Below are positions 37,015 through 44,330 of a stretch of 64,000 nucleotides of DNA, piece after piece. Made by a program: the position numbers and the translations under genes. Each line of letters starts with the position of its first letter. Positions within the stretch are counted from its first letter, which is position 1. The notes under the pieces were generated by a model, which searched no databases, was not told the origin of the DNA, and was given only the letters and a program-made list of their open reading frames with translations. Source of the DNA: Promicromonospora iranensis (GTDB taxonomy: Bacteria > Actinomycetota > Actinomycetes > Actinomycetales > Cellulomonadaceae); contig NZ_JAJQQP010000017.1 of assembly GCF_028994805.1 (NCBI RefSeq), forward strand, positions 62,959 to 126,958, read 5' to 3'.

Positions 37015-38160
37015 ATGCGCGCCATCATCATCGGAGCCGGCATCGCCGGCCTGGCCACCGCCCTGCGCCTGCACCAGATCGGCTGGGACACCCTCATCGT
37101 CGAACGCGCGCCCGCCCGGCGCGGCGGTGGCTACGCGGTCACCTTCGGCGGCATCGGCTACGACGCCGCCGAACGCATGGGCATCCTGCCCGACCTGCGA
37201 GCCAAGTCCTTCGAGACCACCGAGCTCGTCTACCACAAGGGCGACGGCTCTCGCCGCTTCGCCCTGGATCGCGCCACCATCGCTGCCACCACCGGCGCGC
37301 GCTCGATCACCATCCTGCGCGGCGACCTCGAAGCCGTCCTGTACGACGCGGTCCGCGACCACGCCACGATCCGCTTCGGCACCACCCTCACCGCCGTCGC
37401 CCAGGACGAGCAGGCTGTCCGCGTCACCCTGAGCGACGGCACCATCGAGACCGCCGACTTGCTGATCGGCGCCGACGGCCTGCACTCGGCCACCCGCGCC
37501 CTGCTGTTCGGCCCGGAGGAGGACTTCCTGCTCGACCTGGACCACAGGGTCGCCGTCTTCATGCTCGAGCAGCGGCCAGCGGCCATCGCGCCCGGCGCGA
37601 CCGGCACCCTGTCATCGCGTGGCCGTACCGCGGCGGTCATCAGCGTCGGGGACGACCGCAACGTCGCCTTCTTCGGCTACCGTGCCGACCACGCCCTCCC
37701 GGACGAGGACGTCACCACCCAGCTGGAACGCATCTACGGTGACCTCGGCTGGGTCATACCCGAAGCCCTCGCTGGGCTCGAGCGGGCCGATTCGGTCTAC
37801 TTCGACACGATCAGCCAGGTCGTGGCACCGTCGTGGAGCAGCGGCCGAGTGGTGCTGCTCGGCGACGCGGCCTGGTGCGTCACCCTGTTCGCCGGCTACG
37901 GCTCATCACTGGCCGTCGGCGGCGCCGACCGGCTCGGCACCGAGCTGGCCGCCCACCCTGGCGACATCCCCGGCGCGCTGCACGCGTGGGAGGCAGTTGT
38001 CCGGCCCGAAGCCGAGCGCAAACAGAGGCTCGGCCGCCGGGTCAAGGGCGTCTACGCTCCGGCCAACCCCCTGCTGCTGTGGCTGAGCCTGCTACCCCTG
38101 AGGCTGGCCACCCTTCCTCCGGTCCGCCGGTACATGACCCGCCGCTTCATCAAGGGCTGA
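37015..38160 (+). CDS. FAD-dependent monooxygenase (PHBH family)
   Basis: A 381-residue class A flavoprotein monooxygenase: GAGIAG at residues 7-12 for FAD, an ADLLIGADGLHSATR motif (about 155-170) and GDAAWC near 283 for the FAD ribityl/pyrophosphate, with an AGYGSSLAVGGA active-site loop. It should hydroxylate a small organic compound using NAD(P)H; the substrate is unknown. The end of the protein is basic and amphipathic. It is co-directional with the frameshifted epimerase. Confidence 0.92.
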   Translation: MRAIIIGAGIAGLATALRLHQIGWDTLIVERAPARRGGGYAVTFGGIGYDAAERMGILPDLRAKSFETTELVYHKGDGSRRFALDRATIAATTGARSITILRGDLEAVLYDAVRDHATIRFGTTLTAVAQDEQAVRVTLSDGTIETADLLIGADGLHSATRALLFGPEEDFLLDLDHRVAVFMLEQRPAAIAPGATGTLSSRGRTAAVISVGDDRNVAFFGYRADHALPDEDVTTQLERIYGDLGWVIPEALAGLERADSVYFDTISQVVAPSWSSGRVVLLGDAAWCVTLFAGYGSSLAVGGADRLGTELAAHPGDIPGALHAWEAVVRPEAERKQRLGRRVKGVYAPANPLLLWLSLLPLRLATLPPVRRYMTRRFIKG

Positions 38161-38167
38161 GGCGTGG

Positions 38168-38195
38168 GCACCTGGCCGAGCGGGCGGCCAGGTGC
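38168..38195 (+). terminator. Terminator after the FAD monooxygenase gene
   Basis: Perfect 10-bp stem GCACCTGGCC (38168-38177) with complement at 38186-38195, 8-base loop, seven bases after the stop. Confidence 0.7.
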
Positions 38196-38260
38196 TGTAT
38201 CGCGGGCTCGAGCCCCTACCGGAGAACCTCCCCCGTGCTGATCCGAGATCGGAGAAATCC

Positions 38261-38878
38261 ATGAACGACCGCATCACGATGCCCGCGGCCACCGCCCCGT
38301 CCCGGGCATTCCCGCTGCTTCGAGCGCGCCGGTCGACGAAGCGGCTCCAGCCGGATCCGATCGACGTGGCGGATGCCTCGGAAGCGTTGTGGGCCGCGGC
38401 GGGGGCGACGGGGAATGGTCACCGCACGTCGCCCTCTGCGCACGCGATCCATCCGGTCTCGGTGACGCTGATCGCCGGGGCGGTAACGGGGCTCCCGGCG
38501 GGGGCGTACGGCTACGAGTCGGCGGATCATGCGGTCGCGCTTCGCATGTCAGGGGACCACCGGGAGAGGGTCGCTACGCTGACGCTCGACGCCGACTGGC
38601 TCGCAGTCTGCCCAGCGCTGCTCGTACTCAGTGCGGACCTGAGCGCCGCGAGGCGGCGCTTCGCACATCAGTCGATGGAGCACGGCGAACGTTTCGTCTG
38701 GATCGAAGCGGGCCATGTCGCACAGAATGTCTACCTGTGGGCAGCGGATCGTGGTCTCGGCACCTGTCTCGTCGCCGGCCTCGATGACGATCTGGCCCAG
38801 CGCACCGGCAGCGATCTTCTTCCTGCAGAGCATGCACTTCTCGGGATCCTCCCGCTCGGGCTGGTCACGTCGCCGTGA
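38261..38878 (+). CDS. Nitroreductase-family (SagB/McbC-like) oxidoreductase
   Basis: A 205-residue FMN-dependent nitroreductase-fold protein: RARRSTKRLQPDPI at about 25-38 for FMN phosphate, SAHAIHPVSVTLI, and the C-terminal GHVAQNVYLWAADRGLGTC and LLPAEHALLGILPLG segments. It resembles SagB/ThcOx-like enzymes, but no azole-peptide genes are nearby, so a detoxifying or redox role is equally possible. The ATG follows a GGAGAAA site. It is a single gene. Confidence 0.88.
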   Translation: MNDRITMPAATAPSRAFPLLRARRSTKRLQPDPIDVADASEALWAAAGATGNGHRTSPSAHAIHPVSVTLIAGAVTGLPAGAYGYESADHAVALRMSGDHRERVATLTLDADWLAVCPALLVLSADLSAARRRFAHQSMEHGERFVWIEAGHVAQNVYLWAADRGLGTCLVAGLDDDLAQRTGSDLLPAEHALLGILPLGLVTSP

Positions 38879-38957
38879 CCGGGACCCGCTACCGTGCTCC
38901 TGCCTGGGATCTCATGTGCTCCGACCGCCCTCGTCTCCCCACTGCCAGGAGGACCCC

Positions 38958-39440
38958 ATGACCATCGCCGTCTCCCCGCTGATCGTCCCGATGATCGACG
39001 ACGTCATCCACCTGATGGACCAGGGCGCGCCGTACGTCACGACGCGCACCGCGTCCGACTACTGGGTCTACGCCACCCTGTTCTCCTCCACCTGCCACAT
39101 CGCGCGCATCGACGGCGCGCTGGCCGGCACCGTGATCGCGTTCCGTCACCAGGACGACCCCGACGAGGTGTATGTCCAGGACGTCATGGTGCACCCCGCC
39201 TACCGGCGCACGGGCGTCATGACAGCGTTGCTGGCCGACGTCCGCGCCCAGGCGGAGCAGTGGGGGTGCCGCCGCCTGTGGCTCACCTCGGAACCGGACA
39301 ACCAAGCCGCCGACGCCGCCTGGAGGGCGCGGGGATTCTCCACCGTTCCCGGCGAACGGGAGGTAGACGGCGTCCAGGTGGTCTCCGGTCTCAAGGGGCC
39401 GGGCAAAGATCGCATCGTCTACGAGCTGCTGCTGGCCTGA
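38958..39440 (+). CDS. GNAT-family N-acetyltransferase
   Basis: A 160-residue GNAT protein. The acetyl-CoA loop is VMVHPAYRRTGVMTALLAD near 76-94, and the C-terminal LTSEPDNQAADAAWRARGF is typical. It acetylates an unknown amine. GGAGGACCCC precedes the ATG. It is followed by a strong terminator. Confidence 0.92.
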   Translation: MTIAVSPLIVPMIDDVIHLMDQGAPYVTTRTASDYWVYATLFSSTCHIARIDGALAGTVIAFRHQDDPDEVYVQDVMVHPAYRRTGVMTALLADVRAQAEQWGCRRLWLTSEPDNQAADAAWRARGFSTVPGEREVDGVQVVSGLKGPGKDRIVYELLLA

Positions 39441-39451
39441 CCGGAGCACAA

Positions 39452-39487
39452 GACAGCCGGACCTACGGCCTTGCAGGTCCGGCTGTC
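39452..39487 (+). terminator. Terminator after the GNAT gene
   Basis: Perfect 13-bp stem GACAGCCGGACCT (39452-39464), 10-base loop, complement at 39475-39487. Confidence 0.8.
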
Positions 39488-39626
39488 CGCGATGTCCTGC
39501 GACATCACACTCACTTCCAGCGGAGCGTGGACCAGGCCAAGGCGCAAGTACCTGACTCGAAGCGGTCGCTTGGCGCTCCGGAACTGGACTCATTGATGCT
39601 CCAGTGAAGATCCGACTCGACCTCGG

Positions 39627-39923
39627 TCAGTCGAGGCCTTCGACGATGCGGAAGTCGCGCTCGAAGCCGTCGGGGAGTTCGGCCAACGCCTTCTGGTAGG
39701 CCGCACTCGCGCGTGCGGCGACCGCCTGTTCGAAGCTGTCGAACTCGATCAGGACGACGCGCTCGGCGATTCCGGCTTCGTGTGCGTCGACCCGGCCGCC
39801 GACGCTGGCGAGCACCTGCCCGCCCGCGGCCGTGACGGCCAGACCGGCCAATTCGTTGTAGACATCAAGCCTCTCGGGATCATCGATGGTGGGGTAGACG
39901 CTGACCCAATAGCCCTTGGGCAT
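39627..39923 (-). CDS. DUF1330 protein
   Basis: A 98-residue DUF1330 protein with the typical beginning PKGYWVSVYPTIDDPERL and the RVVLIEFDSFEQAVA segment. It has the ferredoxin-like fold of the dimeric alpha-beta barrel superfamily; function is unknown, probably a small-molecule enzyme. The ATG at 39923 follows GGAGG. It is divergent from an HxlR regulator across two near-identical palindromes. Confidence 0.93.
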   Translation of the reverse strand: MPKGYWVSVYPTIDDPERLDVYNELAGLAVTAAGGQVLASVGGRVDAHEAGIAERVVLIEFDSFEQAVAARASAAYQKALAELPDGFERDFRIVEGLD

Positions 39924-39944
39924 GGAACCTCCAGTGTCGGGATG

Positions 39945-40002
39945 GTGCTTCGGATTCCGAAGCACTGTGGTGATGTGCGAAACTACCGTTTCGGAATCCG
40001 AA
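39945..40002. promoter_or_regulatory. Twin HxlR operators
   Basis: Two palindromes share the core TTCGGA-N-TCCGAA. The first is perfect over 21 bp (GTGCTTCGGA at 39945-39954, T, TCCGAAGCAC at 39956-39965). The second is TTCGGA, A, TCCGAA at 39990-40002, and its right half extends as TCCGAAGCAC. The two centres are 41 bp apart, about four helical turns, between divergent DUF1330 and hxlR genes. Confidence 0.85.
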
Positions 40003-40024
40003 GCACAAGAGTTGATGGAGAGTC

Positions 40025-40402
40025 ATGAACGCGTCGCCGACGCCCATGCCGGGCCGGCCGGTCCGCGGTTCCGCCACGGGACGATCGTTGATGGCGGCAC
40101 TGGACCTGTTCGGGCGTCGCTGGACTCTGCGCATCATCTGGGAGCTGGGGAACGAGCCGCTCGGCTTCCGGCTCTTGCAGCGGCGCTGCGACGGCATGTC
40201 TTCAAGCGTCCTGCAGCAACGGCTCACAGAGCTCCAGGAGGCCCGGCTCGCCGAGGTGCTGCCCGACGGCAACTACACCCTCACCCCGCTCGGCCACGAC
40301 GCCCGCGAATCCCTCGGTCCGGTCATCGAGTGGTCGCGGCGGTGGGCTGCCGAGCTCGCCGACGCCCCGCCCTCTGCCGCCGAGGGTGCCGACGACGGCT
40401 AG
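40025..40402 (+). CDS. HxlR-family transcriptional regulator
   Basis: A 125-residue winged-helix regulator with the HxlR signature (ALDLFGRRWTLRIIWELGN, FRLLQRRCDGMSSSVLQQRLTELQEA). Such proteins bind as dimers and often respond to reactive carbonyls or oxidants. It is divergent from the DUF1330 gene, with twin palindromes between that it likely binds. A GGAGAG site precedes the ATG. Confidence 0.94.
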   Translation: MNASPTPMPGRPVRGSATGRSLMAALDLFGRRWTLRIIWELGNEPLGFRLLQRRCDGMSSSVLQQRLTELQEARLAEVLPDGNYTLTPLGHDARESLGPVIEWSRRWAAELADAPPSAAEGADDG

Positions 40403-40482
40403 CGCAACCGGTTCTGACAGCGGTCCGCGCGCGGGACACCTCAGATTCTCGGCTCGTCACCACAGACTGGAGACCACGGACC

Positions 40483-40632
40483 ATGACAGAGTTCCCCTCA
40501 CGGGCGGCGCGCACCGCCGGCGCCGCGGCCCTGGCCGAGGATGAGTCGGGCCAGGACGTCACCACCGCGTGGAGCGTTGCCGAAGGCCTGGCGATGCTGC
40601 TGACGACCGACCCGGTGCCATGCCCGAGGTAG
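40483..40632 (+). CDS. Small 49-residue protein of unknown function, coupled to the PhzF-like gene
   Basis: A short frame from ATG 40483 (MTEFPSRAARTAGAAALAED) whose stop at 40632 overlaps the start of the PhzF-like gene by 13 bases. GGAGACCACGGACC precedes it. I do not recognise the sequence. It may be a translational leader or the trimmed start of another gene; coding status is moderate. Confidence 0.45.
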   Translation: MTEFPSRAARTAGAAALAEDESGQDVTTAWSVAEGLAMLLTTDPVPCPR

Positions 40633-41480
40633 TGGTCATCGACGCGTGTCAGCGTCAGGGCCGGGGCGGCAGCCCGACCGCAGTTCTCGACGAAGCGTCG
40701 TTCACCGACGAGGAGCGACGCCGCATTCCCGGGGAACTGGGCACTTCGCACGCCGTCTTCATCCGTGCCACCGGAGTTGAGCGCGGCCTTCCCTCGTACT
40801 CGCTCCGGTTCTTCACCGCCGAAGGCGAGCTGCCTGCCTGCGGCCACGGCACCGTCGCGGCCCTGGCGCTGCTCGCCACACGCGAAGGCGGCAGCGGCTA
40901 CCACGCCGTGCTGTGTACGACGAGCCGCAGCTTCGAAGGCTGGGCCAGCCGAAACCGCGACAGCGTGACAGCGTCGTTCGACCCGGGCCCGGTGAACCTG
41001 CGCGTCGCCCAGGCACCCGAGCTCAGGGCGGTCACAGCCGGCCTCGGCCTGGCTGACGATGCCGTCGTCGGCAACGCCTGCGTGGCCTCGAACGGGCGAC
41101 CGAGGCTTCTCCTGCCAGTCCGATCGCGCGCCGCGTTGGCCGACCTTTCCCCAGACTTCGCCCTGCTACGTGCCGCCTGCGACCGTTACGGCCTGTTGGG
41201 CTGCTACGCCTACTCGATCCCGGACCGGCACGGCCGGGCAGCCGCTCGGATGTTCGCCCCGTCGATCGGCGTCCCCGAGGACATCGCCAATGCCAACAGC
41301 ACAGCCTGCCTGGCCGCGCACATGGCCGGATTCGGCACGGACCGCCTCACCATCGACATGGGCGATCTCCTCGGCAACCCATCCACCATCACGGCAACCA
41401 TCGACAAGACCCACCTGGACCACCCGGTCCGAGTTGGGGGCCAAGCGACCATCGCACGAACAGTCGTGCGTGAAGCTTGA
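40620..41480 (+). CDS. PhzF-like isomerase/epimerase-fold protein
   Basis: A 286-residue protein of the PhzF/diaminopimelate-epimerase-like fold: CGHGTVAALALLA near 80-92 and DIANANSTACLAAHMA near 220-235 are family features. The N-terminal GNP.AVV motif of typical PhzF is altered to GGSPTAVL. The position of the catalytic Glu (SE in PhzF) reads TSHAVF, so chemistry may differ or be lost. The ATG at 40620 is chosen because it gives the family N-terminus (MPEVVVIDACQRQG). It overlaps the small upstream frame. Confidence 0.82.
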   Translation: MPEVVVIDACQRQGRGGSPTAVLDEASFTDEERRRIPGELGTSHAVFIRATGVERGLPSYSLRFFTAEGELPACGHGTVAALALLATREGGSGYHAVLCTTSRSFEGWASRNRDSVTASFDPGPVNLRVAQAPELRAVTAGLGLADDAVVGNACVASNGRPRLLLPVRSRAALADLSPDFALLRAACDRYGLLGCYAYSIPDRHGRAAARMFAPSIGVPEDIANANSTACLAAHMAGFGTDRLTIDMGDLLGNPSTITATIDKTHLDHPVRVGGQATIARTVVREA

Positions 41481-41986
41481 GGTTTGACGTCCGCCTTCCC
41501 ACCGCGCCTCACCCCGGTCTGTGGGACTTCAGTGGGACTTCGGGTGGCCTCCCCAAGCCACTCGCATCCACTTCCGTCTCACGGGCCGGAAGGAGAAACA
41601 GCAGGTCGGGCGGCATTTCCCCAGTTCAGGGACCTGCCGCCCGACCTCCTCGATCCTCAGACGTTGCTTCCGACGTCTGAGCCTGCGGTTCCACTGCGGG
41701 CGCGTGCCTCGTTCCTCGGCCCGCACCCTGCGCTGCACCTCCGGCTCAGACGTTGAACTGTGCATACCGGTCCTGACCTGGAGATTTGTCGTCGGCCGTC
41801 GGCCGTTGGGACTTCCCTGGGACTTGAGCCGGTTGAGGCTTCGAAATCGCCGGCAAAGATCAGCCGACACGGTGAGCGGCCCACGTGGGACTCCTCGCCG
41901 ACTCGCACGACAACCGTCGTGCGAACGTTCAGGATAACGGCGGAGTCGCGACGGCAGCGAGGGCGGTCCGCTGCCCGTGGTCCCGC
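41481..41986. other. Gene-free stretch with repeats and tandem hairpins
   Basis: No credible gene. It holds two tandem hairpins (41603-41681) and scattered copies of TGGGACTT (near 41522, 41532, 41808 and 41818). It marks the edge between the ordinary chromosome to the left and the accessory island to the right. Confidence 0.6.
41603..41681. repeat. Two tandem hairpins
   Basis: The first stem is AGGTCGGGCGGCA (41603-41615) pairing perfectly with 41635-41647 across 19 bases. The second is CTCAGACGT (41656-41664) pairing perfectly with 41673-41681 across 8 bases. They lie 120 bp past the PhzF-like gene; no T-run follows, so a role as terminator is uncertain. Confidence 0.65.
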
Positions 41987-44086
41987 TCATGACAGCAGCG
42001 TGGTGATCGCATCACGGATTCTCCGACGCAGGTTGTCGTCCTCCCAGACGAGGCTGTCCCAGCTGCCAGAGGTGACGATGCGTGCGTCCTGCTCCCAAAG
42101 CGCGCGCAGTCCGGGAACGGCGTCGGTTTCGCCCATCTCGGTGAGCAGATCTGCGGCATCGATGCTGCCCCACGGGCCCGCGATCTCCTCGAGGAGCAGC
42201 GGAACAAGACCTGCCGTAGCAGTGCCGGCATGCCAGAGCACACGGGCCGCCGGAACCCGTGCAGCGCCCTGGAAGGGCTCAGTGCGTTCTGCGAGACCGC
42301 GCAACACTGGGACAAACGGTCCGAGGAGTTCAGGCGGAAGCTCCACCGACAACTCGGCCGCTCGGGCCGCAGGCCTCTCCCCCGCTCGCAGCACCGCGTC
42401 CAGGGTCGAGGCCACGGCGTCGATGTCCCCGACCGCACGCCAGACGATGCGGGCACTGGCGACCTGGAGCTCACGGTCCGGGTAAGTCTCGGCAGCGTGC
42501 CCCGTCAGGTGTGTTCGCAGGCGCGGGACCAGGGACGCCGCGTCGGGTCCCGCCTCTGCGACCAGGTTCAGATCCCAGTCGGTGAGCCGATGACCGCTGT
42601 CCAGGAGCCCTGCGGCCACCGCAACGAGCGGCGCGGGATCCTCACACAGCTGGTGCAGGGCGTGAGCTGCCCGCAGCGCGGGAAGCCCGGCCCCGTCAGC
42701 CGCCGCACGGAGCGCAGCCTCAGCGTCACGGGCTGCCGGGCCGATCGCGGCCAGCGCCATGGGAACGGCGTACGGAGCCACGGGGAGCGCGTCGACGAGG
42801 ACGTCGAGGGCAGGTGCCGCAGCCGGCCCCCAGCCCCTGAGGACTGCGATGAGCGGGGCCGGACCGTCCGGCCAGCCTGCGGGGGTCGCCCACTCGGTGC
42901 GCTCGCTCGCCGAGGCATCAAGCACGGTCGCCAGTCGGTCGCGGATGACGGTCAGGGCGTCAGGGTCGAAGGACGGGACGTTGTCGCCGAGCAGCCGCAG
43001 CGCGTCCGGCGACTGGCCACGTTCCCATGCAGCGGTCAGCGCTGGAATGACGCGGTCGTCCCCGAGCCGAGCCAGGACGACAATCGCCATGTTCGCGGGA
43101 CCGCGGTGGTCAGAGACGTCACCGAGCGCCAGGTGCGCCAATTCCGGCGCCAGGCTCGACGCCGCGTGACCAGCATCGGCAGCTGCAGCGACAGCAGCCG
43201 CCACGACGCCCGTGTCGTCGTCGGCCAGAAGCTCGCGGAGGTGCCCAACGGAATCCCGCGCGGCCGACCGGCTGGCACGTGAGCGGAGGGCGAGGTTCTC
43301 CGCCTGACGGACACGACTCTCCGCGGAGCCAGTCCCCATCTTCGTGACAACAGTCCGCGCGGCAACGGCGTCGAGGCGTTCGATCACACCGTCGAACCGC
43401 CTGAAGGACTCCGTCCAGGCGCCGTTCCACTCCGCTTCCCGTGTGATCGCGGCCGCGAGGTGTTCCAGCGCCTCGCCAGGCACCGCGCGCCCGGCATCGA
43501 GGAGCACATGAGCCGCAGCAAGCGGAACCGGGAACGGATCTCGCAACGCGGCCTCGGCCACTGGGAGGGCGACAGCAGGCTCGACAGCGCACAGGCTCAG
43601 CACAATGCCCGCCTGGACCTGCGGGTCGTCCTCTACCTCCCGCCGCGCGACCAGAGCGGACGCAGCTTTGTCACCGCCACCCGTGTGGGCGACTGCGTAG
43701 GTGGCAGCCTCACGGACCGCCACTTCGGGGTCCTCCAGCAGCGGCAGGAGCGAGTCCGAGTGGGCTCGCAAGGCCTCCCGGACCGCGGGCAGAGCGCTGC
43801 CGTCGCTCATGTTCGGATCTCCGAACGCACCCAACGCGAAGCACAAGGCATCCCGGTGGTGAACGGCACGACCAGCGGCCAGGTCCACGATGAACGGCAC
43901 CGCAACCGCAGTCACGGGATAGACCGTCCCCTGGTGCCAGATCGAGGATAAGAACTCATCGAGCGCCTCACCCGCAACCCCCTTGTCGGGCGAAGCGAGC
44001 CCACGCAGAATCTCGGCCGCATCGCCCGCAGGCCCGTAGGCCCCGCCCAAGCCTTCCCAGTTGATCGTGTCCAGGTCCTCAAGCAC
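41987..44086 (-). CDS. HEAT-repeat protein
   Basis: A 699-residue all-helical protein built from HEAT-like repeats, very rich in Ala, Leu and Asp. It belongs to an actinomycete group that begins with a W..L..AYGPA segment (NWEGLGGAYGPAGDAAEILRGL). Repeats are visible throughout (for example LPLLEDPEVAVREAATYAVAHTG). No enzymatic motif is seen. Such proteins act as binding scaffolds and occur beside toxins as immunity proteins, but no toxin is adjacent here. The GTG start has a TAGGCT -10 six bases upstream and no Shine-Dalgarno. Confidence 0.85.
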   Translation of the reverse strand: MLEDLDTINWEGLGGAYGPAGDAAEILRGLASPDKGVAGEALDEFLSSIWHQGTVYPVTAVAVPFIVDLAAGRAVHHRDALCFALGAFGDPNMSDGSALPAVREALRAHSDSLLPLLEDPEVAVREAATYAVAHTGGGDKAASALVARREVEDDPQVQAGIVLSLCAVEPAVALPVAEAALRDPFPVPLAAAHVLLDAGRAVPGEALEHLAAAITREAEWNGAWTESFRRFDGVIERLDAVAARTVVTKMGTGSAESRVRQAENLALRSRASRSAARDSVGHLRELLADDDTGVVAAAVAAAADAGHAASSLAPELAHLALGDVSDHRGPANMAIVVLARLGDDRVIPALTAAWERGQSPDALRLLGDNVPSFDPDALTVIRDRLATVLDASASERTEWATPAGWPDGPAPLIAVLRGWGPAAAPALDVLVDALPVAPYAVPMALAAIGPAARDAEAALRAAADGAGLPALRAAHALHQLCEDPAPLVAVAAGLLDSGHRLTDWDLNLVAEAGPDAASLVPRLRTHLTGHAAETYPDRELQVASARIVWRAVGDIDAVASTLDAVLRAGERPAARAAELSVELPPELLGPFVPVLRGLAERTEPFQGAARVPAARVLWHAGTATAGLVPLLLEEIAGPWGSIDAADLLTEMGETDAVPGLRALWEQDARIVTSGSWDSLVWEDDNLRRRIRDAITTLLS

Positions 44087-44092
44087 CGCGCG

Positions 44093-44098
44093 AGCCTA
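44093..44098 (-). promoter_or_regulatory. -10 hexamer of leaderless HEAT-gene transcript
   Basis: TAGGCT on the minus strand, six bases before the GTG at 44086. Confidence 0.5.
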
Positions 44099-44330
44099 TC
44101 CGCTGACCACCGGCCGAGGCCGACATCCGAGCGATGGCGAGACGTCGACCAACCAGCCAAGACCCTGGGGCGCAGGTGTCAGCCGCATCGCCGGGACAAC
44201 CTGGCAGGACGGTGGTGTCGGGGGCGCGTCGACCGGCAACCGTTGATGGGGTTGTAGGCCATGTCAATTGTTACTAGGCGGGCACGGCGGGCTGCGATGG
44301 CGGTAGGTTCACCGGCATGGCTGGGATCGC

